The notes beneath the pieces were generated by a model. That model was not told where the DNA came from and did not search any database. It saw only the letters and a list, made by a program, of their open reading frames with translations. A DNA stretch of 64,000 nucleotides from Mastacembelus armatus (lineage: Eukaryota; Chordata; Actinopteri; Synbranchiformes; Mastacembelidae). Location of the stretch: contig NC_046646.1 of assembly GCF_900324485.2 (NCBI RefSeq), positions 24,418,251 to 24,482,250 on the forward strand, given 5' to 3'. Made by a program: the position numbers and the translations under genes. Positions 32,648-46,099 of this stretch are shown piece after piece. Every line of letters starts with the position of its first letter. Position 1 is the first letter of the stretch.

Positions 32648-34362
32648 TCAGGACACTGTGTTGACGTCCTTCGTAGCTGAAACAGCGGCAGATCTGAACC
32701 TGCTCAAAGTCCTTCTGATGGACTCTTGCAGCTCCTTGTTCCTCAGACTGTAGATCAGTGGGTTCAGGAACGGAGTCAGAGCAGAGTGCAGCACTGCCAC
32801 AATGATACGGACCTGCAACAAACACAGAAAGCACTTTATTGACTGCGAAAGGTAAATACTGAAGTCAGATTATCTGAGTCTTGTACCTCTGGTGAAAAGT
32901 TTCCCACCCGGTAGGAAATGTACACAAAGGAGGCTGAGCTGAAAGAGATGGTCACCACAGTCAGGTGGGCACTACATGTCCCAAAGGCCTTCAGCCTCTG
33001 AGTGACAGCCATCCTTGATAGTGAAACACCAATCAGGACATAGGATGTGAGGATGAGGACTCCTGTGGTCAGTAGAGCCAGCACAGCGAAACAAAGGGAG
33101 ACAATGTTATCCATTGATGTGTCAGCACATGCCAGTCGCCTTACAGACGACAGGTCACACCAACTGTATTTCACCACATTCGGGCCACAGTAAGGTCGGA
33201 GCAATGCAATGATGGTGGCTGGCAGTGTGCAGACAGCACTGAATACCCAGGCTCCTGTGATGAGAAGCAGCTGAACAGGCCGAGTCATAATGGAGGTGTA
33301 GTGCAGAGGGTTGCAGATGGCCACATAGCGGTCGTACGCCATGACAGTTAGGATGCCATATACAGTAACACCTAGCTGGATGAAGAAATGCATCTGGAGG
33401 AAGCAGCCTGGGACAGAAATGGTTGATATGTCTGACAGGAAGCCAGACAACATTTTAGGGATGGAGGAGGTGGTGTAGACCATGTCGACAAAGGAGAGGT
33501 TGGCGAGGAAGAAATACATTGGAGAGTCGAGCTTTGGGTCAGTCAGTGTCTGCATGAGAACAAAGGGCGATGGTTACAACACTAATGCCACTTTTTCATT
33601 GTACACATCATCGCACTACTCGGTTCTACTTGATTCAGTTTTGGTCATTTTCAATTATAATTGAGTACTGCCTCAACGGGGGCGGGCCTATTATAGCACA
33701 GCGCCACGAAATAGTCATGCCATCACCAAGCCCAAAAACATCTGCATCTCCTCGTAGGACAACGATGTTGTTTTGTGAGTAGCATTAGCCATTTGCTAAA
33801 GATGATTAAAAAGGAAAAACAAATGGTCTTTGTTGCCTGTTTTTAAAATGGCGGGTTTGATTCTTGTGTCAAATTTGCATTCATGACCCTTCTGGTGATG
33901 TCACTCCTTAGGCAATAAGCGACCCACAGTCTGTCACATTTTAGTATCGGGTCAGCTCTCTTGGAACCTTGCCCAAGGAGTTCCTTAAAAAGTATTTGCT
34001 ACCAGGTACTACTCCCTAATGGAAAACTCAAAAAACAAAAATCCAATTCAAGTTGTGCCAAAGAGTGCTAGTGGAAAAGTCCCGTAAGAATTCAATATTA
34101 GTCAGACTGAGCCAAGACTGAAGAAATACACAGACAGTGGGTTTTGTACCACAAAGATGATCATGCTGTTTCCTCCCAGGATGACGATGTAACCCAGCAG
34201 CAGGATGACAAAAAAGATCATCTGTTTCTCACCGAGGCTGGAGAGGCCCTGGAGGATGAAGAAGGTGACGCCATCAGGCTCCCTGGTGCCGTTAACAGAG
34301 CTGGATCTGTGACTGCTCGACAAAGACAGGTATGAATCTGGAGAAAAATAGTAGAGAGGCAT
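32648..34362 (-). CDS. Three-exon olfactory receptor M2
   Basis: Coding exons at 34362-34150, 33549-32887 and 32812-32648, with the same phases and lengths as M1, giving a predicted 346 aa. The first intron is 600 bp because a 499-bp MITE sits in it; the second is 74 bp. All exons are open, with NGT glycosylation site, MAYDRYVAIC, KAFGTCSAHL and NPLIY. It differs from M1 in TM3-TM5 (for example TVYGILTVM, VFSAVCTLPATI, CFAVLALLTTG), the region expected to set odorant choice. The MITE leaves splice sites intact, so the gene is probably functional. Confidence 0.87.
33586..34084. mobile_element. Harbinger-like MITE in intron 1 of M2
   Basis: A 499-bp insertion flanked by a TAA duplication (33583-33585 and 34085-34087). 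The other five genes have the empty site cactaagaattc, and the intron length difference (600 versus 98) equals 499 plus 3 exactly. The ends form an imperfect inverted repeat (tgccactttttcattgt and its partner cgggacttttccactag). A three-base TAA target fits PIF/Harbinger elements. No transposase frame. A related copy is at 55,752. Confidence 0.7.
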
Positions 34363-34557
34363 CAGGGTTGAGTCCCAGTCAGGACATCAGAGGACTGAGA
34401 GCACTTCAGGGGTTATAGTCCATATAAGGGTTATGGTCCATGTTCAGCAGCTGCATGGATCATTCCCTCATTAATGACCTTACTAGTCAAACAGCAGCCT
34501 GGATATGAGCAGAGAAAATCCACTTTGTTTTAAATTCAGCCCAAATCAGTAACGTAC

Positions 34558-35363
34558 CTCATTAGAGACACAGACAACACATGAATGTAGTGCACAGCTA
34601 CAACAGTGTCAGAGAAGAGCAGTCACTGTCAAACCTGTAGGTAAATTAAACAGTGAAAAACAGCTCAGCACTGAGAGAAACACAGACATTAGTAAATGGT
34701 GTCAGGTATTTGGAGAATAATGTTTCACTGCCTTCAATTACTGGGAAACAATCACTGCTGTTGGGACAAAACTGCCCAGAAAACCAGTTAGAGCACATCA
34801 TTTTCAAGGCATAAAAAAATCAAGCCTTTTGTCATGAGTTGTGTCTCTGTAACATGACTATACATCACCTTTGGAAAACCTGATTAAAACAGTTCACCTC
34901 CCAATCAGCAACACAGGATGAAAAGCACAGAAACACTCACAGACCTCTGGGGCTTTCAGGTGAAACATGAGGCGGCAAAAGCTCCATTTCTCCTCAGCAC
35001 ACAGACAGATGGATAGATGGCTGGATGGACACAGATTTGCTGTCAACAGACAACAAGTGCAGACTAACTTCATCTGTGCACAAGCTCAGTTTGAAAGCTC
35101 AACATACAAAGAGAATCAAAAGTCATTTGGCTTTAAACATCTCAGCCCCTGCACAAAACAAAGCACAGCTTCTTTTGAAAAGTGCAAATACCTGACCATC
35201 GTATCCACAATCTTTGAAAAGCATCATCTTACCTGAATATGTGGATCAGACTCCGCACTGCTCAGTCAGGTTTAGTCCCATGAAGGCAGAACTTCATCTC
35301 AGGACCACGTTTTGGCTTCTGAAGGCCAACTGACCTTTGTCTGATTCTAATGGAGATTATAAT
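34558..35363 (-). promoter_or_regulatory. Probable 5' noncoding exons and promoter of M2
   Basis: Second exon 34634-34558 and first-exon donor at 35233, with the same splice signals as M1; TATA-like attataat at 35356-35363. Confidence 0.48.
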
Positions 35364-37608
35364 GAGGCCAGGAAACGTTCATGACATCAGATCCTTTGCA
35401 TCAAACATGTACATTGTACACAGGACAGCAAAATAATACCAAAGGGACATCATTTTAGTTGCCTGTGTGGCTATAAACAAGCATCAGGAAAGAAAACACA
35501 GAAACATAATTGTCTCTGTTGCCGTGGCAACAAACAGCAACATTAAACGTTTGAGCTCCTTACTCATTAACTTTAATTACATGTTTGTGTGTGCGTGTGA
35601 GTGTTTTCTGTTAATGAAGTTGTGGGGACGCAAAAAAAACTTTACACAGTCACATTATGGGGACCTCTTGCACTGTGGGGACCAAAAATCAAGTCCCCAT
35701 AAGAGAAACCATTTAAAATTAATACAGGAACTATTCTGAATGTGCCTTTTTAATGTTGGCCCATAATGCATGTTTTTCAGTCAGTGTGCTTGTCTGTGGT
35801 GATTGCTTGCACCTACTAAGGGTTTTTGGTAGAAATGCACTTCCTGCTCCAAACACACTGTATCCAAATATGGTTAGGTGACAGACACTTCCTCTTCCTC
35901 ATCAGGAAGGATCTGAGCAGCAAGAAGACATTTTCAGTGTTAAATGTAAAAATCCAAGGAAGGAGAATCTATGCATGATTTAGCTGCTAAAGAACCTACA
36001 CTTACTCAATATGAGTAAAAGGAAGACACAAAGTAAACACATTTATATACCCAACCATTTGAACCAGTGATAAAGCTTTCCATTATGGTAATTAGCTCAA
36101 GTTTGTAGGACAGCTAGCTAATTGTAATTAACTATAGCAGCTAAGAGGAGACCTTAAATGTTTTAGTGATTTTCTAGCTAGTTGCATGAAATTTGGTGTG
36201 AAAGAGCAGTGTACCTTAATTTGGGCTAACTAGCTGTAAAGTGTGAATTTTATTTCACTACAGTGGATTCAGGATCAATATCTGTAGTGATTACATTTAA
36301 GTTAATGTTAAATAAATATATAGAGCAGGCTTCATATATAAACCACAGGTTTTAAACAAAGTGCTTCAGAGACACATTTGGAAAACTAACAAAACAAAAA
36401 CACATAAGTAATTTGAAATGACCCTGCTTTGCTGTGGGACTGCAGCTTCCCTTATGAGGCTTTTAATTTGAAATCCCATAGAAGATGATTGTAAATTTTA
36501 ACTTTTACATGGCTATCTTTATTTTAAGTCTTTTGATGGAAGGAATGAAAACATAGTACAGCAAGCAATGTGATGGTGAAACGTTGGTTTGAATCTCAAA
36601 GCGTAACAAAGGTAAACTCATTTTTAAAAATTTGACTGAAATTTAAAATTCTACATTACAGTTGCCTAAAAAGTCATGTTTTCTTAGCCTTAGACTAAAC
36701 TTTAATAATCCCAAAGAGAAATTGATTGTAAATCACTTTTTTCTTGACTGTCAATCTGAGTTTGACTAACCAGGAAGAAATATTGTACTATGGATGGATT
36801 ATTTTTTATTTTTCTCTGACTCCATGTGTGTGTTGGCCTGTACCTATTAGAGATTTTGCCTAACCAAGTAGTCTCTTTGCTTGTTCTGCTGTATTTACAG
36901 CAATATGACCATTAGTTTCTTATGTTTATCTATTCTAATATGCTGATGTCATAAAATTATTGTTAAAGATGACCCTGACAGCTGACAGTAGGGCACCTCC
37001 TGTCAGTCCTCTCAGCAGGTATCGTCATGTTCATCACTTCAGATTTATCCATCTTTGTCACCAGTTCCTCTGTGGGTGAATCTGTGCTGTTCACACCAAT
37101 AAGACCTTTCCAGTATTGGTATGTGAACGTTATACAGAACCTGTGTTGAGTTCTGCTTGATTTCATGCTGTATTCAGTCTTAGATGTGACAAGAAAACCT
37201 TTTCGAAATGAGCTCCTTCATCGTATATGTTGGACTTACAGAAACTACAAAAACGAAAATATTTTTTGCATTACTAGAATGTTGATAGAACTTTTGACAT
37301 ATATCGAGAATCATGAGTGAGTCTGCACGGTCTCTGTCTCTGAGCAGGTTTTCTCTTCACACAGTTCAAACACATGGTGGTTGGGTTAATTGGTGACTCT
37401 GAACTGCCCGATAGTAATAAGCCATATAGATTATGGATGGATGATGACTGGCACAACATAAAACTAAAAAACACTTCAGTTAGAAAATGCATTGCTAAAT
37501 TTGTCAAAGAGTCACTTTTTCCTTCAAAATTGGACATTAAGACACATGAATGTTTTTCTATCTTTATTTTTATGTGCTGTCAGCAGAGCAGCAGGTTTTC
37601 TCTCCCAG
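35364..37608. other. M2-M3 spacer
   Basis: Copy of the M1-M2 spacer: TGGGGAC hairpin near 35,676-35,700, the fish repeat remnant near 37,343-37,411, and the second copy of the 67-codon frame (37166-36963). No other gene seen. Confidence 0.45.
36963..37166 (-). other. Conserved 67-codon open frame (copy 2)
   Basis: Same frame as at 32,002 with one visible residue change (RRCPTVS for RRRPTVS). Function unknown. Confidence 0.28.
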
Positions 37609-38821
37609 TCAGGACACTGTGTTGACGTCCTTCGTGGCTGAAACAGCAGCAGATCTGAACCTGCTTAAAGTCCTTCTGATGGACTCTTGCAGCTCCTTGT
37701 TCCTCAGACTGTAGATCAGTGGGTTCAGGAAAGGAGTCAGAGCAGCGTACAGCACTGCCACAATGATACGGACCTGCAACAAACACAGAAAGCACTTTAT
37801 TGACTGCCAAAGGTAAATACTGAAGTCAGATTATCTGAGTCTTGTACCTCTGGTGAAAAGTTTCCCACCCGGTAGGAAATGTACACAAAGGAGGCTGAGC
37901 TGAAAGAGATGGTCACCACAGTCAGGTGGGCACTACATGTCCCAAAGGCCTTCAGCCTCTGAGTGACAGCCATCCTTGATAGTGAAACACCAATCAGGAC
38001 ATAGGACGTGAGAATGAGGCTTCCTGGGGTTAGTAGACACACCACAGCAGAAGAAAGTGAGACAATGTTATCCATTGATGTGTCAGCACATGCCAGTCGC
38101 CTTACAGACGACAGGTCACACCAGCCGTGTTTCACCACGTTCGGGCCACAGTAAGGTCGGAGCAATGCAATGATGGCAGGTGGAAGTGTGAAGACAGTGC
38201 TGAAAACCCAGGCTCCTGTGATGAGACGCAGCTGAACAGGCCGAGTCATAATGGAGGTGTAGTGCAGAGGGTTGCAGATGGCCACATAGCGGTCGTACGC
38301 CATGACAGTTAGGATGGCAGAGACAGTAATACTTAGCTGGATGAAGAAATGCATCTGGAGGAAGCAGCCTGGGACAGAAATGATTGAAACATCTGACAGG
38401 AAGCCAGACAACATTTTAGGGATGGTAGTGGTGGTGAAGGCCATTTCCACAAAGGAGAGGTTGGCGAGGAAGAAATACATTGGAGAGTCGAGCTTTGGGT
38501 CAGTCAGTGTCTGCATGAGAACAAAGGGCGATGGTTACAACACTAAGAATTCAATATTAGTCAGACTGAGCCAAGACTGAAGAAATACACAGACAGTTGG
38601 TTTTGTACCACAAAGATGACCATGCTGTTTCCTCCCAGGATGACGATGTAACCCAGCAGCAGGATGACAAAAAAGATCATCTGTTTCTCACCGAGGCTGG
38701 AGAGGCCCTGGAGGATGAAGAAGGTGACGCCATCAGGCTCCCTGGTGCCGTTAACAGAGCTGGATCTGTGACTGCTCGACAAAGGCAGGTATGAATCTGG
38801 AGAAAAATAGTAGAGAGGCAT
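37609..38821 (-). CDS. Three-exon olfactory receptor M3
   Basis: Coding exons at 38821-38609, 38510-37848 and 37773-37609; introns 98 and 74 bp; predicted 346 aa, all open. Distinctive residues include FVEMAFTTTTIPKML in TM2, IQLSITVSAILTVM in TM3, and SLSSAVVCLLTPG in TM5. MAYDRYVAIC and KAFGTCSAHL are present. In exon C the Asn and Pro of the TM7 motif are kept and the tail matches M2, with AAL in place of SAL. Probably functional. This is the only - strand copy that keeps the long 5' intron of the + strand copies. Confidence 0.88.
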
Positions 38822-39714
38822 CAGGGTTGAGTCCCAGTCAGGACATCAGAGGACTGAGGGCACTTCAGGGGTTATAGTTCATATAAGGGTTATGGTCCAT
38901 GTTCAGCAGCTGCATGGTACATTTCACACTGGATCACATGGACTTTTACCTCAACATGCTCATGTTTCAACCCTGTTCTTCATACACATGGAACAATAGA
39001 TTGAGTGTATATAAATGCCACTAAGTATAAGAGCAGCATGTCAATGTCCACACATGTAGAAATGATTATATTTCCCTCCATTCTAAAATATGTTTTGTAT
39101 AAATTTTCCTTCAGTGTGTTGCCCAGTGTGTTCTGCTCAGAATGATGTTTGAATTCTACACTACAAGAAACTTTTCTCTCAGCTCACATACAATGAGAAT
39201 GTGCATCAGTGTGAAGTAGGAGACGTCTTGTTCTGAGCAGTGAAACTTTGAAAATGAACATTTCACATATTCCCATATTCATGGATCCACAGTTTCTCAG
39301 TGTGAAGAGAAACAAGTGATGTCCTTTAGACAGTTTCCAATGAGTCCAACTGAATCATATGACAAGCCAGTTTGTTTTCAAAGCAGAGTCACTTTAAAGA
39401 TCCTCATGGAATGAGTCATTGAAAAAATATATCAAAAGCCTGTTTATTATTAAAGTGAAGATAGAAAAGAGTTTTAAACAGATTTTAATCTACTTTCCAT
39501 AAAACATGATGAATGAATTTAACACAAAGCTGAAGATATAAATGTTTCTTTCACTCTCAGGTCTAATAAATGTTAAGTTCTAACACCTCAGACAAGTTTT
39601 GTCCCAGCTGCATGGATCATTCCCTCATTAATGACCTTACTAGTCAAACAGCAGCCTGGATATGAGCAGAGAAAATCCACTTTGTTTTAAATTCAGCCCA
39701 AATCAGTAACGTAC

Positions 39715-40520
39715 CTCATTAGAGACACAGACAACACATGAATGTAGTGCACAGCTACAACAGTGTCAGAGAAGAGCAGTCACTGTCAAACCTGTAGGTA
39801 AATTAAACAGTGAAAAACAGCTCAGCACTGAGAGAAACACAGACATTAGTAAATGGTGTCAGGTATTTGGAGAATAATGTTTCACTGCCTTCAATTACTG
39901 GGAAACAATCACTGCTGTTGGGACAAAACTGCCCAGAAAACCAGTTAGAGCACATCATTTTCAAGGCATAAAAAAATCAAGCCTTTTGTCATGAGTTGTG
40001 TCTCTGTAACATGACTATACATCGCCTTTGGAAAACCTGATTAAAACAGTTCACCTCCCAATCAGCAACACAGGATGAAAAGCACAGAAACACTCACAGA
40101 CCTCTGGGGCTTTCAGGTGAAACATGAGGCGGCAAAAGCTCCATTTCTCCTCAGCACACAGACAGATGGATAGATGGCTGGATGGACACAGATTTGCTGT
40201 CAACAGACAACAAGTGCAGACTAACTTCATCTGTGCACAAGCTCAGTTTGAAAGCTCAACATACAAAGAGAATCAAAAGTCATTTGGCTTTAAACATCTC
40301 AGCCCCTGCACAAAACAAAGCACAGCTTCTTTTGAAAAGTGCAAATACCTGACCATCATATCCACAATCTTTGAAAAGCATCATCTTACCTGAATATGTG
40401 GATCAGACTCCGCACTGCTCAGTCAGGTTTAGTCCCATGAAGGCAGAACTTCATCTCAGGGCCACATTTTGGCTTCTGAAGGCCAACTGACCTTTGTCTG
40501 ATTCTAATGGAGATTATAAT
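39715..40520 (-). promoter_or_regulatory. Probable 5' noncoding exons and promoter of M3
   Basis: Second exon 39791-39715, first-exon donor at 40390, TATA-like attataat at 40513-40520. The interval between the second exon and the coding ATG is 893 bp, against about 195 bp in M1, M2 and M4; it holds no other recognisable feature. Confidence 0.48.
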
Positions 40521-43342
40521 GAGGCCAGGAAACGTTCATGACATCAGATCCCTTGCATCAAACATGTACATTGTACACAGGACAGCAAAATAATACCAAA
40601 GGGACATCATTTTAGTTGCCTGTGTGGCTATAAACAAGCATCAGGAAAGAAAACACAGAAACATAATTGTCTCTGTTGCCGTGGCAACAAACGGCAACTA
40701 TAAATGTTTGAGCTCCTTACTCATTAACTTTAATTACGTTTGTGTGTGCGTGCGCATGGGAGTGTTTTCTGTTAATGGCTTTGTGGGGACACAAAAACTT
40801 TACACAGTCACGTTATGGGGACCTCTACCATGGTAGGGACCAAAAATCAAGTCCCCATAAGAGAAACCATTTAAAATTAATACAGGAACTATTCTGAATG
40901 TGTATGTGTACTTTTTAGCGTTGGCCCATAATGCATGTTTTTCAGTCAGTGTGCTTGTCTGTGGTGATTGCTTGCACCTTCTAAGGGTTTTTGGTAGAAA
41001 TGCACTTCCTGCTCCAAACACACTGTATCCAAATATGGTTAGGTTGCAGACACTTCCTGTTCCTCATCAGGAAGGATCTGAGCAGCAAGAAGACATTTTC
41101 AGTGTTAAATGTAAAAATCCAAGGAAGGAGAATCTATGCATGATTTAGCTGCTAAAGAACCTACACTTACTCAATATGAGTAAAAGGAAGACACAAAGTA
41201 AACACATTTATATGCCCAACCATTTGAACCAGTGATAAAGCTTTCCATTATGGTAATTAGCTCAAGTTTGTAGGACAGCTAGCTAACTGTAATTAACTAT
41301 AGCAGCTAAGAGGAGACCTTAAATGTTTTAGTGATTTTCTATCTAGTTGCATGAAATTTGGTGTGAAAGAGCAGTGTACCTTAATTTGGGCTAACTAGCT
41401 GTAAAGTGTGAATTTATTTCACTACAGTGGATTCAGGATCAATATCTGTAGTGATTACATTTAAGTTAATGTTAAATAAATATATAGAGTAGGCTTCATA
41501 TATAAACCACAGGTTTTAAACAAAATGCTTCAGAGACACATTTGAAAAACTAACAAATTAAAACAAAAATACATAAGTAATTTGAAATGACCCTGCTTTG
41601 CTGTGGGACTGCAGCTTCCCTTGTGAGGCTTTTAAGTTGAAATCCCATAGAAGATGATTGTAAATTTTAACTTTTACATGGCTATCTTTATTTTAAGTCT
41701 TTTGATGGAAGGAATGAAAACACAGTACAGCAAGCAATGTGATGGTGAAACATGTTAAAGTAGGTGTCCAGTGTTTCTTTGAAATATACCAAATGAAACA
41801 ATTTTTTTTGATTATTAAAAAGGTATTTATGATTCCATGTTGATACTATACCAGTGAAACATCATGTCTACTGTTGTAGAAACATTAGGTATATAACATT
41901 AGCTATGTAGCTCAACAGAAAGTATTTTGTGACCATGACAAATTAAATTCATTTAAATATAAGTTTGTAAATAAGTTAGCTTATAGTCCAAATCAGTTTA
42001 AATGAGTGTCCGTGCATTTTTGTGACATAATGGTTTGGGTTTTTGTACCTAAGAAACCAGGTTATAATACATGTCTCCTCAGTATAAAGGTGTCATTTGT
42101 CATTATGTTTTACAAAACAAAAAGGTGATCCCTGCAGACTTTATTTCTCAATGATGGATAAGTAATGACCTTGAGTTAACACTTTGTTTGATAGAACAGG
42201 AGGTGGAAAGCACAGAGTAGGAAGACCATGGAGTCCAGGGAAGATAGAGGAAGTAACCACAACTTATTCCAGTTTTATGTTAACAGTTTTAAATTCCACA
42301 TAATATCAGATTCCCTTGTTGTTTTTGGTTCGAGTCTCAAAGTGTAACAAAGGTAAACTAAATTTTAAAAATTTGACTGAATTTAAAATTCTACATTACA
42401 GTTGCCTAAAAAGTCATGTTTTCTTAGACTAAACTTTAATAATCCCAAAGAGAAATTGATTGTAAATCACTTTTTTCTTGACTGTCAATCTGAGTTTGAC
42501 TAACCAGGAAGAAATATTGTACTATGGATGGATTATTTTTTATTTTTCTCTGACTCCATGTGTGTGTTGGCCTGTACCTATTAGAGATTTTGCCTAACCA
42601 AGTAGTCTCTTTGCTTGTTCTGCTGTATTTACAGCAATATGACCATTAGTTTCTTATGTTTATCTATTCTAATATGCTGATGTCATAAAATTATTGTTAA
42701 AGATGACCCTGACAGCTGACAGTAGGGCGCCTCCTGTCAGTCCTCTCAGCAGGTATCGTCATGTTCATCACTTCAGATTTATCCATCTTTGTCACCAGTT
42801 CCTCTGTGGGTGAATCTGTGCTGTTCACACCAATAAGACCTTTCCAGTATTGGTATGTGAACGTTATACAGAACCTGTGCTGAGTTCTGCTTGATTTCAT
42901 GCTGTATTCAGTCTTAGATGTGACAAGAAAACCTTTTCGAAATGAGCTCCTTCATCGTATATGTTGGACTTACAGAAACTACAAAAACGAAAATATTTTT
43001 TGCATTACTAGAATGTTGATAGAACTTTTGACATATATCGAGAATCATGAGTGAGTCTGCACGGTCTCTGTCTCTGAGCAGGTTTTCTCTTCACACAGTT
43101 CAAACACATGGTGGTTGGGTTAATTGGTGACTCTGAACTGCCCGATAGTAATAAGCCATATAGATTATGGATGGATGATGATTGGCACAACATAAAACTA
43201 AAAAACACTTCAGTTAGAAATTGCATTGCTAAATTTGTCAAAGAGTCACTTTTTCCTTCAAAATTGGACATTAAGTCACATGAATGTTTTGCTGTCTTTA
43301 TTTTTATGTGCTGTCAGTAGAGCAGCAGGTTTTCTCTCCCAG
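40521..43342. other. M3-M4 spacer with an extra block of about 575 bp
   Basis: Copy of the other - strand spacers, plus a unique block from about 41,755 to 42,330 that is absent from the other two. I could not assign the block to an element family, and its edges show no clear target duplication. The third copy of the 67-codon frame (42900-42697) and the fish repeat remnant (43,077-43,145) follow. Confidence 0.45.
42697..42900 (-). other. Conserved 67-codon open frame (copy 3)
   Basis: Translation identical to the copy at 32,002. Function unknown. Confidence 0.28.
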
Positions 43343-44555
43343 TCAGGACACTGTGTTGACGTCCTTCGTAGCTGAAACAGCGGCAGATCTGAACCTGCTC
43401 AAAGTCCTTCTGATGGACTCTTGCAGCTCCTTGTTCCTCAGACTGTAGATCAGTGGGTTCAGGAACGGAGTCAGAGCAGAGTGCAGCACTGCCACAATGA
43501 TACGGACCTGCAACAAACACAGAAAGCACTTTATTGACTGCGAAAGGTAAATACTGAAGTCAGATTATCTGAGTCTTGTACCTCTGGTGAAAAGTTTCCC
43601 ACCCGGTAGGAAATGTACACAAAGGAGGCTGAACTGAAAGAGATGGTCACCACAGTCAGGTGGGCACTACATGTCCCAAAGGCCTTCAGCCTCTGAGTGA
43701 CAGCCATCCTTGCTAGTGAAACACCAATCAGGACATAGGATGTGAGGATGAGGCTTCCTGTGGTCAGTAGAGCCAGCACAGCGAAACAAAGGGAGACAAT
43801 GTTATCCATTGATGTGTCAGCACATGCCAGTCGCCTTACAGACGACAGGTCACACCAACTGTATTTCACCAAATTCGGGCCACAGTAAGGTCGGAGCAAT
43901 GCAATGATGGTGGCTGGCAGTGTGCAGACAGCACTGAATACCCAGGCTCCTGTGATGAGAAGCAGCTGAACAGGCCGAGTCATAATGGAGGTGTAGTGCA
44001 GAGGGTTGCAGATGGCCACATAGCGGTCGTACGCCATGACAGTTAGGATGCCATATACAGTAACACTTAGCTGGATGAAGAAATGCATCTGGAGGAAGCA
44101 GCCTGGGACAGAAATGGTTGATACGTCTGACAGGAAGCCAGACAACATTGAGGGTATGGTGGTGGTGGTGTAGACTATGTCCACAAAGGAGAGGTTGGCG
44201 AGGAAGAAATACATTGGAGAGTTGAGCTTTGGGTCAGTCAGTGTCTGCATGAGAACAAAGAGCGATGGTTACAACACTAAGAATTCAATATTAGTCAGAC
44301 TGAGCCAAGACTGAAGAAATACACAGACAGTTGGTTTTGTACCACAAAGATGATCATGCTGTTTCCTCCCAGGATGACGATGTAACCCAGCAGCAGGATG
44401 ACAAAAAAGATCATCTGTTTCTCACCGAGGCTGGAGAGGCCCTGGAGGATGAAGAAGGTGACGCCATCAGGCTCCCTGGTGCCGTTAACAGAGCTGGATC
44501 TGTGACTGCTCGACAAAGGCAGGTATGAATCTGGAGAAAAATAGTAGAGAGGCAT
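43343..44555 (-). CDS. Three-exon olfactory receptor M4
   Basis: Coding exons at 44555-44343, 44244-43582 and 43507-43343; introns 98 and 74 bp; predicted 346 aa. All exons are open, with NGT site, MAYDRYVAIC, loop cysteines, KAFGTCSAHL and NPLIY. Central exon and tail are closest to M2 (VFSAVCTLPATI, CFAVLALLTTG) but TM2 reads FVDIVYTTTTIPSML. The donor and acceptor sequences match the other members. Probably functional. It is the outermost - strand copy, with its 5' end facing that of the + strand copies. Confidence 0.88.
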
Positions 44556-44750
44556 CAGGGTTGAGTCCCAGTCAGGACATCAGAAGACTGAGAGCACTTC
44601 AGGGGTTATAGTCCATATAAGGGTTATGGTCCATGTTCAGCAGCTGCATGGATCATTCCCTCATTAATGACCTTACTAGTCAAACAGCAGCCTGGATATG
44701 AGCAGAGAAAATCCACTTTGTTTTAAATTCAGCCCAAATCAGTAACGTAC

Positions 44751-45556
44751 CTCATTAGAGACACAGACAACACATGAATGTAGTGCACAGCTACAACAGT
44801 GTCAGAGAAGAGCAGTCACTGTCAAACCTGTAGGTAAATTAAACAGTGAAAAACAGCTCAGCACTGAGAGAAACACAGACATTAGTAAATGGTGTCAGGT
44901 ATTTGGAGAATAATGTTTCACTGCCTTCAATTACTGGGAAACAATCACTGCTGTTGGGACAAAACTGCCCAGAAAACCAGTTAGAGCACATCATTTTCAA
45001 GGCATAAAAAAATCAAGCCTTTTGTCATGAGTTGTGTCTCTGTAACATGACTATACATCGCCTTTGGAAAACCTGATTAAAACAGTTCACCTCCCAATCA
45101 GCAACACAGGATGAAAAGCACAGAAACACTCACAGACCTCTGGGGCTTTCAGGTGAAACATGAGGCGGCAAAAGCTCCATTTCTCCTCAGCACACAGACA
45201 GATGGCTGGATGGCTGGATGGACACAGATTTGCTGTCAACAGACAACAAGTGCAGACTAACTTCATCTGTGCACAAGCTCAGTTTGAAAGCTCAACATAC
45301 AAAAAGAATCAAAAGTCATTTGGCTTTAAACATCTCAGCCCCTGCACAAAACAAAGCACAGCTTCTTTTGAAAAGTGCAAATACCTGACCATCGTATCCA
45401 CAATCTTTGAAAAGCATCATCTTACCTGAATATGTGGATCAGACTCCGCACTGCTCAGTCAAGTTTAGTCCCATGAAGGCAGAACTTCATCTCAGGGCCA
45501 CATTTTGGCTTCTGAAGGCCAACTGACCTTTGTCTGATTCTAATGGAGATTATAAT
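44751..45556 (-). promoter_or_regulatory. Probable 5' noncoding exons and promoter of M4
   Basis: Second exon 44827-44751, first-exon donor at 45426, TATA-like attataat at 45549-45556, matching the other copies. Confidence 0.48.
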
Positions 45557-45783
45557 GAGGCCAGGAAACGTTCATGACATCAGATCCTTTGCGTCAAACA
45601 TGTACATTGTACACAGGACAGCAAAATAATACCAAAGGGACATCATTTTAGTTGCCTGTGTGGCTATAAACAAGCATCGGGAAAGAAAACACAGAAACAT
45701 AATTGTCTCTGTTGCCGTAGCAACAATCAACACTGAATGTTTGATCTCCTCATTAAAGACTCTTTAATTAACTTTAATTACTT

Positions 45784-45815
<32 letters not shown>

Positions 45816-46099
45816 GACAACTCTTAATTTACACTTGTTTATCATTGTGGGGACATTTGGTTTGGTCCTCACAGCTTCAAAGGGCTGTTTCAGCCTTTAG
45901 ACTTCAGGGTTAAGATCAGAGTTAGATTCAGGTTTGGCTCATGGCCTACAGAACATTATTTCATCTAAGTTCGAGCCAGTGGCCGACGACTTACATTGCC
46001 GACGTGTGGAGTTTCCACGTTATCTGTGTGGGCTTTTTCCTCCCACAGTCCAGACACATACAGGTTAGGCTCATTGGTGACTCTAAATGTCTTTGGTTG
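45557..46099. other. Centre of the inverted OR cluster: microsatellite and fish repeat
   Basis: Up to about 45,785 this mirrors the P1 upstream DNA (48,610-48,840). A GT-rich microsatellite follows at about 45,783-45,816. From about 45,995 to 46,090 lies a fragment of a dispersed fish repeat (tcctcccacagtccagacac, then ggctcattggtgactctaaa). Confidence 0.55.

Noticed and set aside
45782-45816. Tandem array or CRISPR-like repeat
   Set aside because: Just a GT microsatellite; no spaced repeats exist anywhere in the window.
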